From Bacteroides sp. CAG:530 (lineage in GTDB: Bacteria; Bacteroidota; Bacteroidia; Bacteroidales; Bacteroidaceae): a stretch of 53,951 nt of DNA. Position numbers and translations under genes: made by a program. The notes below the pieces were generated by a model. The model was not told where the DNA came from. It was given only the letters and a program-made list of their open reading frames with translations, and did not search any database. The DNA lies in contig FR881271.1 in assembly GCA_000434735.1 (NCBI GenBank), positions 22,057 to 76,007 on the forward strand, written 5' to 3'. This document shows, piece after piece, positions 15,997 through 23,933 of this stretch; the first letter of the stretch is position 1; each line of letters begins with the position of its first letter.

Positions 15997-17092
15997 TCTT
16001 CATGAGCTTGCTGACCTCACGGCTCCAGTACGCTATCTGGTTGCGGTAAACAGGTGTAGCCTGCATAGATGCGGTGGGAAACGTTTCTTGTAGCAACGCT
16101 TCTATACCTTGCATTAAGTTTAGGCTGTCTACCTCAGTGAGTGACGCTCCTTTTTGTTCTGCCACCTTTTGTCTGATCAGTTCGCGACAAGCATTATTTT
16201 CGGGGATATTTCCGTAGGTAGGGTATATGTCAGGCCCTGTTACTGAGGGCTGACGCAGATAGAAGTATGCTCCGGCAGCTATGAGGCAACATGCAAAAAA
16301 CGCTGCCACCATTAAGATTCGCAGTATGCTGGTATGCGTCAAGGCCTGCATTACGGCTGTGGTTGAGTTCAATCTGCATTCGGGTAATCGGCTGGTGCAC
16401 TTACTGGCTACTTGCAGCAATCGCTTGTTTTTTAACGTTTCGCCCATCTCGCCTATAATAATTCCTAAAGAATAGATATCAGCCAGTAGCGTAGGCGTGT
16501 ATCCTTTCTCCTGAGCCTCGGGAGCCGTGTAGCGCCGTGTGCCTGCCGGTATTTTCAGCACCGTAGAGTCGTCGCTGTCTGCCAGACTGAAATCTATCAG
16601 TTTCACATTATCTCCGTTGTGCGTAATCATGATGTTGTCCGGCTTCAGGTCGCGGTGAATAATCTGCTTGCTGTGCAGATATTTCAAAGCATCGCACAGC
16701 TCCGTAATGATTTTACGGGCAGTACGCTTGTTAAGCTTACCCTGCTGCATGTATTGAGCCAGAGTAATACCGTCTATATATTCCTGAACTATGCACGTAC
16801 CAATACCCGGCACATCTTCAAGCCCGATTGTAGAGCAGATGTGCGGATGTGTCAACTGATAACCGATGGCGAATTCTTTCTGCAAGGCTTGTTGGTAGAA
16901 AGGCATTTCCCGATTTTCGGGTTTCAGCGTTTTCAGAATCAGATTCTTTCCGTATCTGTTGGCTCGGAACAGGCGGGTATATCCGTTAGGTGAAACATAG
17001 AATTCTTCTATATGACCGAAGGCCACGGAAGGTTCCGGCTGTTCAATTTCAGCATCGAAGAAGCCAGAAGAGTTGTCGTCGTCATTCATCAT
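15983..17092 (-). CDS. Hanks-type Ser/Thr protein kinase with C-terminal TM segment
   Basis: A 369-aa kinase. Seen: ILKTLKP (beta-3 Lys), IIHRDLKPDNIMI (catalytic loop), VKLIDFSLAD (DFG replaced by DFS), GTRRYTAPEAQ (activation end) and ADIYSLGIIIGEM. There is no Gly-rich loop (text is VSPNGYTRLFRAN). A single hydrophobic segment near residues 255-280 (ILRILMVAAFFACCLIAAGAYFYL) would place a C-terminal ~90-aa tail outside the cytoplasm. It may phosphorylate a regulator such as the partner gene product encoded just upstream (start overlaps that gene by 11 bp). DFG-to-DFS kinases can still be active, so activity is uncertain. Confidence 0.88.
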   Translation of the reverse strand: MMNDDDNSSGFFDAEIEQPEPSVAFGHIEEFYVSPNGYTRLFRANRYGKNLILKTLKPENREMPFYQQALQKEFAIGYQLTHPHICSTIGLEDVPGIGTCIVQEYIDGITLAQYMQQGKLNKRTARKIITELCDALKYLHSKQIIHRDLKPDNIMITHNGDNVKLIDFSLADSDDSTVLKIPAGTRRYTAPEAQEKGYTPTLLADIYSLGIIIGEMGETLKNKRLLQVASKCTSRLPECRLNSTTAVMQALTHTSILRILMVAAFFACCLIAAGAYFYLRQPSVTGPDIYPTYGNIPENNACRELIRQKVAEQKGASLTEVDSLNLMQGIEALLQETFPTASMQATPVYRNQIAYWSREVSKLMKISVD

Positions 17093-17660
17093 CGTCGGGA
17101 GTGTTTAGAGTAGTTAGTCCACCGTTTCTTCCGGCTATGAAAGCCGGCAATCGTTCTCCGTTTCGCATTATGTAGGGCAGATGCAGAGGCTGTTCCAGCT
17201 CGAATACAGACGCTACGAACTCATCACCTTTCTGTAGTTTTGAGTTGAGCGATACAGCTACCACGAAATGATTGTTTCCCAGATATTTCAGTTGTAAATA
17301 TCGGTTGGGCGGCCATCCTATTTCCAGTATTTTCCCCGGTTTCATTTCGCTGGCTATTACCTGACAGGTACTGAAGAACGATGAGCTGTTGCTGTCATTG
17401 TTCCTGTAATTGCAGTATTGATAGAAATCGGCATATCCATTATATCTGGCCAATGCGTTCAGCGTACTTAGACGTGGTTTATGCGCATAGGGCACATACC
17501 CCCACAATCGTTTCATAGTAGAGACAGAAAGGTTGTACTGCCCGGAGGCATTCAGCCTTTCAACAAATTCTTCGAAATCAATAGGTGAGTATAATTTCTT
17601 TCCGTACCTTTTTTCTGTATCTTTAATAAGCTCGTTTACTTCTGAGCTGTTTTCATTCAT
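17082..17660 (-). CDS. Kinase partner protein, possible DNA-binding, unknown family
   Basis: A 192-aa protein. The N-terminal ~80 residues are helical with a helix-turn-helix-like LSVSTMKRLWGYVPY, typical of a class of Bacteroidetes regulators; the C-terminal half is strand-like (LKYLGNNHFVVAVSLN, KGDEFVASVFELEQPLHLPYIM). No signal peptide. It overlaps the kinase start by 11 bp, so the pair are coexpressed and probably act together, with the kinase perhaps modifying this protein. The start is the first ATG; a TAnnTTTG-type element (TAACTTTG) is at 17715-17722 on the minus strand. Confidence 0.6.
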   Translation of the reverse strand: MNENSSEVNELIKDTEKRYGKKLYSPIDFEEFVERLNASGQYNLSVSTMKRLWGYVPYAHKPRLSTLNALARYNGYADFYQYCNYRNNDSNSSSFFSTCQVIASEMKPGKILEIGWPPNRYLQLKYLGNNHFVVAVSLNSKLQKGDEFVASVFELEQPLHLPYIMRNGERLPAFIAGRNGGLTTLNTPDDDE

Positions 17661-17714
17661 ATATACTCGATGTTTTTACTATTATTGTATAGTTTGCCTT
17701 TTACTAATTTAGTT

Positions 17715-17722
17715 CAAAGTTA
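17715..17722 (-). promoter_or_regulatory. Bacteroidetes -7 element before the kinase operon
   Basis: TAACTTTG on the minus strand fits TAnnTTTG and lies about 55 bases before the ATG at 17660. Confidence 0.4.
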
Positions 17723-17741
17723 ATAAAAAAAGTAAATCACT

Positions 17742-17828
17742 CTAATATTTTTGTTGTAATTTCACTATCACGCTTCCGGCACCGATTGTTACGTTATTGC
17801 CAATGGTTACGCCAGACACTCTTGATTT
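17742..17828 (-). pseudogene. Remnant of a hexapeptide-repeat acetyltransferase gene
   Basis: The minus strand reads GVTIGNNVTIGAGSVIVK then LQQKY and a stop at 17742. This is unmistakable left-handed beta-helix (hexapeptide) text as at the C terminus of serine acetyltransferases and related enzymes. A stop codon lies just upstream in the same frame, and the remaining bases are unrelated, so only the last ~25 codons survive. The spacer 17661-18156 otherwise holds the repeat element and the pabB promoter. Confidence 0.6.
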
Positions 17829-17877
17829 TTATGTAAAATTATTGTATATAAAAACAGCATTGACAGAGGCGGAAAAA

Positions 17878-18010
17878 AGAATGCGATTCGCAAAAAACAA
17901 TTCGCATATTGCATACCTGCAATTCGCATTCTGTCATTTGAACCATCGAATTCTTTTTTTTAAATCATCGCAATGTTTTTTCACCCCATTCAGAATGTAC
18001 TGTAGGGCCG
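17878..18010. repeat. Dispersed hairpin / 22-bp tandem-unit element, copy 2
   Basis: Starts with AGAATGCGA at 17878 facing TCGCATTCT after a ~40-base loop, then units ATTCGCATTCTGTCATTTGA and ATCGAATTCTTTTTTT, ATCGCAATGTTTTTT, then a tail similar to copy 1 (CAGAATGTACTGTAGGGCCG). It lies between the acetyltransferase remnant and pabB. Confidence 0.7.
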
Positions 18011-18156
18011 ATTTTAAACAGTGTATTTCATGTGAAAAACTCATAGTCCGATTATTTACTATTTTCAGGCTTAGTAAAAGTATACTACACGAAAGGCTTA
18101 TGGCAAAGTAGGCTATTCATTACGAATAAGCCAAATACCATCAAGTGGAAGAAAAA

Positions 18157-19191
18157 ATGCATATCTTTGCGGCAGATATAAAAACTACTGTGGATAAAAT
18201 TACATTTTGCAATAAAGAAGAAGCCATCGCACGCATGAACCGATGGGCGGGAGAGGGCACACCGTTTTTTTTCATGATTAGCTACTACGGAAATCAGTGC
18301 GTGGTAGAAAAGCCGGAAAATGTATGTGCGGATGAATTACTATACCAATTCCCCACGGCTACTAATGTACGGATTGGCGATGATGGCGTGGTAAGCCGTA
18401 AGCCGTTTTCGTGGCAGCCTCATCCGGAGTCGTATGAAGAATATAAGGAGTCGTTTGATGTGGTGCACCGTAACTTGATGGGCGGCAACTCGTTTCTTAC
18501 TAACCTTACGTGCGCTACGCCCGTAGATACCGATCTTACGCTGAAAGATATCTTCTTCCGATCGAAGGCACGCTATAAGGTGTGGCTGAAAGACCGATTC
18601 GTGGTTTTCTCGCCCGAGATATTCGTACGGATAGACAACGGGTGGATTTATTCTTTCCCGATGAAGGGTACGCTGGACGCTACATTGCCTAACGCTACCG
18701 AGCAATTGCTGACCGACCCGAAGGAAACGGCTGAGCATGCTACCATTACCGACTTGATTAGGAATGACTTGAGTAGGGTAGCGTCGAAGGTAGAAGTGGC
18801 ACGCTATCGTTACATAGAAACACTGCACACGCACAGCGGACCACTGCTGCAGATGAGTTCGGAGATAAAAGGATTGCTGGACGAAGGCTATCAGAATAAT
18901 TTAGGCGAGTTGCTCTTCTCCATGCTTCCGGCAGGCTCTATAACCGGAGCGCCAAAGAAGCGTACGGTAGAGATTATTGCCGAAGCCGAACATTACGAAC
19001 GTGGATTCTATACCGGGGTGACCGGATATTTCGACGGGCGAAATCTGGATAGTGCGGTAATGATTCGTTTTGTAGAGCGAACCGACGATGGGAATATGAT
19101 TTTTAAAAGTGGCGGAGGCATTACCTTTCAGAGTGATGCCGTAAGCGAATACCAAGAAATGATTCAGAAAGTATATGTGCCGATTTATTGA
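18157..19191 (+). CDS. pabB: Aminodeoxychorismate synthase component I (PabB)
   Basis: A 344-aa chorismate-binding enzyme that, with a glutamine amidotransferase, makes 4-amino-4-deoxychorismate for folate. FPMKGTLDATLP, DLIRNDLSRV and MLPAGSITGAPKKRTVEII are the family signatures; it has the small stand-alone catalytic domain normal in Bacteroidetes. I give the ATG at 18157, but a promoter-like TATCTTTG sits inside this reading frame at 18162-18169, and the in-frame GTG at 18190 (giving VDKITFCNKEEAIARMN) is a plausible true start. Overlaps pabC by 17 bp. Confidence 0.93.
   Translation: MHIFAADIKTTVDKITFCNKEEAIARMNRWAGEGTPFFFMISYYGNQCVVEKPENVCADELLYQFPTATNVRIGDDGVVSRKPFSWQPHPESYEEYKESFDVVHRNLMGGNSFLTNLTCATPVDTDLTLKDIFFRSKARYKVWLKDRFVVFSPEIFVRIDNGWIYSFPMKGTLDATLPNATEQLLTDPKETAEHATITDLIRNDLSRVASKVEVARYRYIETLHTHSGPLLQMSSEIKGLLDEGYQNNLGELLFSMLPAGSITGAPKKRTVEIIAEAEHYERGFYTGVTGYFDGRNLDSAVMIRFVERTDDGNMIFKSGGGITFQSDAVSEYQEMIQKVYVPIY
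18162..18169 (+). promoter_or_regulatory. Candidate pabB promoter element inside the annotated start region
   Basis: TATCTTTGC is a close match to TAnnTTTG. If it is used, the RNA begins after the ATG at 18157, and translation would start at GTG 18190. Confidence 0.4.
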
Positions 19192-19783
19192 GACTATTTG
19201 TGTGGAAGCCGGAAGTGCGCTCCGGATTGATTATCATAACAGCCGACTGAACGCCACGCGCCATGAGTTGTGGGGCGATGTTCCTGAGCTGCGGATAGAG
19301 CAGTATATCCAAACCGACGGTTACGTGGAGAGAACTCGCCTCCGCATAGAGTATGATACGGAAATAAGAAAGGTGGAGTACATACCTTACCATCTGTGCC
19401 CGGTGTCATCGTTGCGACTGGTGGAGATGCCCGATGACGCTGATTATCATCTGAAGTATGCCGACCGCAGTGTGCTTAACGCTTTGTTTGAGCGTAGAGA
19501 CGGAGCCGACGATGTATTGGCGGTGAGAGACGGCTTCATAACGGATACGTCGATAGCGAATGTGGCTTTATGGGATGGCGAGCAATGGCATACGCCTTCA
19601 CATCCGCTGCTTAAAGGTACGCATCGTCAGTTTCTTTTAGATAACGGCATGATAGCGGAGCGTGAAATAAAAACAGACGAACTTTCGCGTTACACGAAAA
19701 TCCGTCTGTTCAATGCTATGATTCATTTCGGCGAGATTGAGTTCTCTACCGATAGATTATTTATTTCCAACCCTCTTCTTTAA
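19175..19783 (+). CDS. pabC: Aminodeoxychorismate lyase-like class IV aminotransferase (PabC)
   Basis: A 202-aa PLP-dependent class IV protein. HLKYADRSVLNALFERR carries the likely PLP Lys, DTSIANVALWDG matches the family E/D-T-S-x-x-N-V block and HPLLKGTHRQFLLD matches the L-x-G-x-x-R block. It converts 4-amino-4-deoxychorismate to p-aminobenzoate. It begins with an ATG 17 bp inside the end of pabB, so the pair is translationally coupled. Its 3' end overlaps the convergent coiled-coil gene by 23 bp. Confidence 0.88.
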   Translation: MCRFIETICVEAGSALRIDYHNSRLNATRHELWGDVPELRIEQYIQTDGYVERTRLRIEYDTEIRKVEYIPYHLCPVSSLRLVEMPDDADYHLKYADRSVLNALFERRDGADDVLAVRDGFITDTSIANVALWDGEQWHTPSHPLLKGTHRQFLLDNGMIAEREIKTDELSRYTKIRLFNAMIHFGEIEFSTDRLFISNPLL

Positions 19784-22037
19784 GAGCTTCTTTCAGTTGC
19801 ATGAAAGCTTCTGGCTCTATTCCTCGGCGTATCAGTTCGTCGAACTCTCTTAGGTTGTAGTCGGCCCATCCTGTTCTGCCTTCAACCTTCTGGTTGGGGC
19901 TTAATGAGAGATAGAGTTTAACCGCCTTTTCATATTCGCCTTGCAGCAGATATGTGTTGGCTAATGATGAAACAACTTTCGGAGTCTCTTTCAGCTTGTC
20001 GGGCAGAGTGTTGTATATAACCTCTGCAGCTTCGGGCTGTTCGTGACGGATAGCGGTACGCATAGCTTCGGTAATGGTTTTCACTCCACGAGCATTGCTG
20101 AAGAAGCAGTCGAATACCTGGATAGAAAGTATCTGCGAGATAATGAATATGCGCGGTTCTCCGTTGTGCGCACTCATAGCCACGATATGTTCGGGGTCTA
20201 TTTTCTCTTCGAACATATCATCGAACATATTGTCGTACGGCAATCGGATGATGCGTTTATCTGCCGGCTGGAAGCACAGCCAATACAGGTTCTTTTCAGA
20301 GATACGTCCGTTCTTGTCGCGGTAAGTAACGTGTACGGGGCGCGACGCACAGATAGCCGCCAACAGAGTTTCGGCTATGGTTGTTACATCATCTTCCACG
20401 CTGTTTGTTATCTGCTCGGTGCTATATATAGTGTCGAGTCCTTCTATCTGGTCTATCTCATCGTAAGGGATGAAGTGATACTCGTCGAGAATCATTTCCT
20501 TTCCTTCTATTCCCCAAACGAAAAGCTCGGCCTTCAGTCCCAACGTATGCGAGTCGTATATATACTGTCGGCTGTCGGGTGCACAAGTGATACGAGTGTA
20601 GGGGAACTTCAGCGTTGCTTCTTCCAGCTTAGCTTTCATTTCCTGATAAGCCTCTACTATATCTGTAGGATGCTCAGCGGGTTCTTCTTTCGGTTTTGGC
20701 TGTTCTGCCGGTTTCTCGGGCTGAGGTTCCGGTTCTTCCTGCTTAGGCTGTTCGGCTATCTCTTCTTCTTTTTGTTCCGGCTCTTCGGTTTCTTTTTCAG
20801 CTTCTTCTTCAGCTGCCGCTGTTTCCTCTTTCCCTTCTGTTTCCGATTCTTCCGGTTCTTCAGTTTCGGTTGTAGTTTCTTCTTTCGATTCTTTCTCAGG
20901 AGCTACAGCTTCCTCTTTTTGTTCTTCTTCCGCAGTTTCAGTAGGCGAGGCTTCTTCTTGAAGTTTTTCCGCTTCTTCTTCTTCTTTAGCGGCCAACTGT
21001 TCTTTCAGCAGAGCGTTCTCACGTTGCAATTCGGCCAACTGAGCTATTACGGCTTGGCGGTCGGCTTCTGCCTCTTCCTTTCCGGCTTGCAGCTCAGAAA
21101 GTTTGCCTTCTACCTCGGTTAGAACCTTTTGCGTTTCTTCTGCCTGCTGTTTAAGCGATTGATTCTCTTCGCTCTTTGCGGTAATATCGTTCTGTAATTG
21201 TTGGTATGTGGTCTGCAATTCCTGCAATTGCTTCTGGGCGTTCGCTTCGGCTTCTGCTTTATCCGCTTGCAATTGCTTATATTCGTTTTGTAATTCCTTT
21301 AATTGAGTTTCGATGTTTGTTTCTGTTTCCGCTTTATCCGCTTGCAATTGCTGGAAAGCGTTTTGCAGGTCATCCAGTTTAGCGTTAGCATTTGCTTCGG
21401 CTTCGGCTTTCTCTTTCTGTAGTTGTGAATAAGAATTTTGTGATTCCGAATAAGAGTTCTGTAATTCCGAGAACTTGCTTTCAGCTTCCGTTAAAGCCTT
21501 CTGCGCTTCTTCGGCCTGTTGCTTCTGTAATTGATTAGCTTTGACCAGTTCTGCATTTAGTGCAGCCAGTTGGTTGGAAAGTTTTTCAACTTCGGCTTCC
21601 AACTCTTTTATGCGGTTTTCTGCATCTTCTTTTTCTTTATGCAAAGCCTCGTTCTGCAGTTTCAGGTTGGCCAGCTGCTCATTGCTTTGCTGCAAACTAT
21701 CGCATTCGGCCTCTTTAGCCTTCTGTAAGTCAGTCACGCCGCTCTGTAGGCGAGTTATCTCTTCCTGTAGGTTAGATATGTTCTTTTGCAATTCGGTTAC
21801 AGCCGCTTGCGACTGCGTAAGCTCTTCTTGCGTCTTAGTTAATTCCTCTTGCGTTTTAGTCAGCTCCTCTTGCGCTTCGCTGAGTTGCGTACGCTTGTAT
21901 GCCGCCTCTTTATTAGCGTCTTTTACGTCGAATGATAACTGCTGCGTTTTTATATTAAGAGAATTATTATCCTCTTGCAACTGCTCGATATCTACACCTG
22001 TAAGTTTCTTTATAAGATGAAATGTAAGTTTGCCCAT
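19761..22037 (-). CDS. Large coiled-coil protein with acidic linker, WYL-like domain and TPR-like end
   Basis: A 758-aa protein. Residues ~20-370 are coiled coil with near-exact repeats (QEELTKTQEELTKTQEELTQ) and many Gln/Glu/Ala heptads. Residues ~370-470 are an acidic Glu/Thr/Pro-rich low-complexity stretch. Residues ~475-660 look like a small-fold domain with a WYL-like strand set (VHVTYRDKNGRISEKNLYWLCF then RIIRLPYDN) and the last ~80 residues are TPR-like (ANTYLLQGEYEKAVKLYLS). No signal peptide. The design suggests a cytoplasmic scaffold with a ligand-sensing head; exact role unknown. Candidate promoter TATGTTTG at 22104-22111. Confidence 0.75.
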   Translation of the reverse strand: MGKLTFHLIKKLTGVDIEQLQEDNNSLNIKTQQLSFDVKDANKEAAYKRTQLSEAQEELTKTQEELTKTQEELTQSQAAVTELQKNISNLQEEITRLQSGVTDLQKAKEAECDSLQQSNEQLANLKLQNEALHKEKEDAENRIKELEAEVEKLSNQLAALNAELVKANQLQKQQAEEAQKALTEAESKFSELQNSYSESQNSYSQLQKEKAEAEANANAKLDDLQNAFQQLQADKAETETNIETQLKELQNEYKQLQADKAEAEANAQKQLQELQTTYQQLQNDITAKSEENQSLKQQAEETQKVLTEVEGKLSELQAGKEEAEADRQAVIAQLAELQRENALLKEQLAAKEEEEAEKLQEEASPTETAEEEQKEEAVAPEKESKEETTTETEEPEESETEGKEETAAAEEEAEKETEEPEQKEEEIAEQPKQEEPEPQPEKPAEQPKPKEEPAEHPTDIVEAYQEMKAKLEEATLKFPYTRITCAPDSRQYIYDSHTLGLKAELFVWGIEGKEMILDEYHFIPYDEIDQIEGLDTIYSTEQITNSVEDDVTTIAETLLAAICASRPVHVTYRDKNGRISEKNLYWLCFQPADKRIIRLPYDNMFDDMFEEKIDPEHIVAMSAHNGEPRIFIISQILSIQVFDCFFSNARGVKTITEAMRTAIRHEQPEAAEVIYNTLPDKLKETPKVVSSLANTYLLQGEYEKAVKLYLSLSPNQKVEGRTGWADYNLREFDELIRRGIEPEAFMQLKEALKEEGWK

Positions 22038-22103
22038 ATATCTAATACTTGTCCTAACGGAAGGATGTGATTATAATAGTTTTTGTTAAATGGAAAATAT
22101 ATG

Positions 22104-22111
22104 CAAACATA
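22104..22111 (-). promoter_or_regulatory. Bacteroidetes -7 element before the coiled-coil gene
   Basis: TATGTTTG on the minus strand matches TAnnTTTG, about 67 bases from the ATG at 22037. Confidence 0.45.
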
Positions 22112-22207
22112 CATAATTAATATTAAAAAGCCAATCTTCGTTTGGACGAATTAATTAGGCGTGATGAATAATTATCGACGAAAAACACAGCTATACAAAC
22201 TTTGCAC

Positions 22208-22215
22208 TATCTTTG
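22208..22215 (+). promoter_or_regulatory. Bacteroidetes -7 element before trkH
   Basis: TATCTTTG followed by TGC matches TAnnTTTG. It lies inside the longest possible reading frame, which argues that the trkH start is at 22257 or 22260 and not at 22161. Confidence 0.55.
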
Positions 22216-22256
22216 TGCAACGTAAAAATAGCTTCGTGCTGTATTTTTTAATAGAT

Positions 22257-23759
22257 ATGATGGAAGATAATTATAGTAAATTTATAAGGGGAAACCGAGG
22301 AAACAGTTTAATAAACCAACGCTTGATACTGAAGATACTGGGCGTATTGCTCTTTATAGAGGGGTTAGTGTTTTTAGTGTGCGCAGGTGTGGGACTGCTG
22401 TATAGAGAGAAAGACTACATCTACTTTATCTATTCACTTCTCGCCACATCGGGGGTAGGCGCATTGTTCTTGTTCTTAGGCAAGGGATCCGAAAACAAAC
22501 TGACCCGTCGCGACAGTTACTGCATCGTAACTTTTACATGGTTACTGTTTTCGTGTTTTGGTGCTATGCCGTTCTGGCTCAGCGGAGAAGTGGATAATAT
22601 AACCGATGCCTTTTTCGAGACCATGTCGGGTTTCACTACAACCGGAGCTTCTGTGCTTAATAACATAGGGTCGCTTTCGCACGGTATGCTGTTCTGGCGA
22701 AGCCTTACACAGTGGATAGGTGGTATGGGAATAGTGTTCTTTACGATAGCCGTACTGCCGATATTCGGCATAGGAAACCAAACCCTCTTCTCTGCGGAAG
22801 CCACTGGTGTGATGCACGATAAGATTCATCCTAAGATAAGCGTAATGGCCAAGCAGTTATGGAGTGTATATCTTATACTTACAGTTACAGAGACGGTTCT
22901 TCTTTTGCTGGGAGGCATGAATCTGTTTGATGCCGTGTGTCATTCGTTCTCTACCACTAGCACCGGAGGCTATTCTACCAAGCAGGTCAGCGTGGCTTAT
23001 TGGAACTCGCCGTTTATAGAGTATGTTATAGCCGTATTCATGGTGCTGTCGGGCGTTAGTTACTCTCTCTACTTTATGTGCCTGAAAGGACGTTTCAAGA
23101 ACTTGCTTAAGGACGACGAAATTAAGTGGTTCTTCACTTCGGTAGGAGTTATTACGCTGCTAATTACCGTGTCGCTGGTTTATCATAACCATTACGGAGT
23201 GGAAGAGGCATTTCGTAAGGCTTTCTTCCAAGTGGCATCGGTACATACATCTACCGGATTCGCTACCGACGACTATAATCTGTGGGCTCCATATACATGG
23301 CTCTTCATCATTTACGCCATGCTGATGGGCGGATGTACTGGCTCTACCGTAGGAGGTATAAAAGGAATCCGTTTTGTAATTGTTATGCGTAATATCAAGA
23401 ATGAGTTCAGCCGCCTTATCCATCCGCGTGCTGTACTGCCCGTCAAGGCCAATGGTCAGGCTCTTTCGTCGGCATTGATATCTACTGTTTCTACCTTTAT
23501 TCTGCTTTACTTTACCTGCCTTTTCATAGGATGGTTTGTGCTGATGGTGATGGGAATAGACATGGTAGAAGCCTTCGGACTTTCAGTGTCTGGTTTGGGT
23601 AATGTAGGTCCTGCACTCGGAGCCTTCGGACCCGAATATTCATGGGACGCTTTGCCCGACGCCGCCAAATGGTTTCTGTCATTTCTTATGCTTATAGGAC
23701 GTCTTGAAATTTTCGGTGTTTTGGTAATGCTTGCACCAAGTTTTTGGCATAAAAGGTAG
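22257..23759 (+). CDS. trkH: TrkH/KtrB-type potassium uptake membrane subunit
   Basis: A 500-aa polytopic protein moving K+ inward with a peripheral RCK subunit that is not encoded here. The four pore-loop signatures are present: SGFTTTGAS, STTSTGGYS, VASVHTSTGFAT and SGLGNVGPALG, each with the filter Gly, plus the usual eight or more hydrophobic segments. Start MMEDNYSKFIRGNRG is chosen because of the promoter element at 22208-22215; frame extension upstream to 22161 is non-conserved-looking. Stand-alone gene, divergent from the coiled-coil gene. Confidence 0.92.
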   Translation: MMEDNYSKFIRGNRGNSLINQRLILKILGVLLFIEGLVFLVCAGVGLLYREKDYIYFIYSLLATSGVGALFLFLGKGSENKLTRRDSYCIVTFTWLLFSCFGAMPFWLSGEVDNITDAFFETMSGFTTTGASVLNNIGSLSHGMLFWRSLTQWIGGMGIVFFTIAVLPIFGIGNQTLFSAEATGVMHDKIHPKISVMAKQLWSVYLILTVTETVLLLLGGMNLFDAVCHSFSTTSTGGYSTKQVSVAYWNSPFIEYVIAVFMVLSGVSYSLYFMCLKGRFKNLLKDDEIKWFFTSVGVITLLITVSLVYHNHYGVEEAFRKAFFQVASVHTSTGFATDDYNLWAPYTWLFIIYAMLMGGCTGSTVGGIKGIRFVIVMRNIKNEFSRLIHPRAVLPVKANGQALSSALISTVSTFILLYFTCLFIGWFVLMVMGIDMVEAFGLSVSGLGNVGPALGAFGPEYSWDALPDAAKWFLSFLMLIGRLEIFGVLVMLAPSFWHKR

Positions 23760-23817
23760 CTATTTAATTGATTTGTGATTAGATTTTGTCTATTTTACTC
23801 TGTTTTTTTTCTAATCA

Positions 23818-23850
23818 TTTGTTAGTTATTGGTCTGAAATATTATTTTTG
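23818..23850 (+). promoter_or_regulatory. Complete Bacteroidetes promoter before the exopolysaccharide operon
   Basis: TTTG at 23818-23821, a 21-base gap, then TATTTTTG at 23843-23850. This fits the -33/-7 consensus (TTTG, TAnnTTTG) and is 83 bases before the first ATG. The best promoter match I see in the window. Confidence 0.65.
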
Positions 23851-23933
23851 CATTGATTTTATATAAAAATATGTGGGCTTGAGCAGGCTCTAGTAAAAAT
23901 GGGATAGGAGTTTGCCAAAATGAGAGAATTGAA

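Noticed and set aside
20043..21122. 359-aa Phe/Leu-rich plus-strand frame
   Set aside because: Antisense of the coiled-coil and acidic region; Glu codons read backwards give Phe/Leu/Ser.
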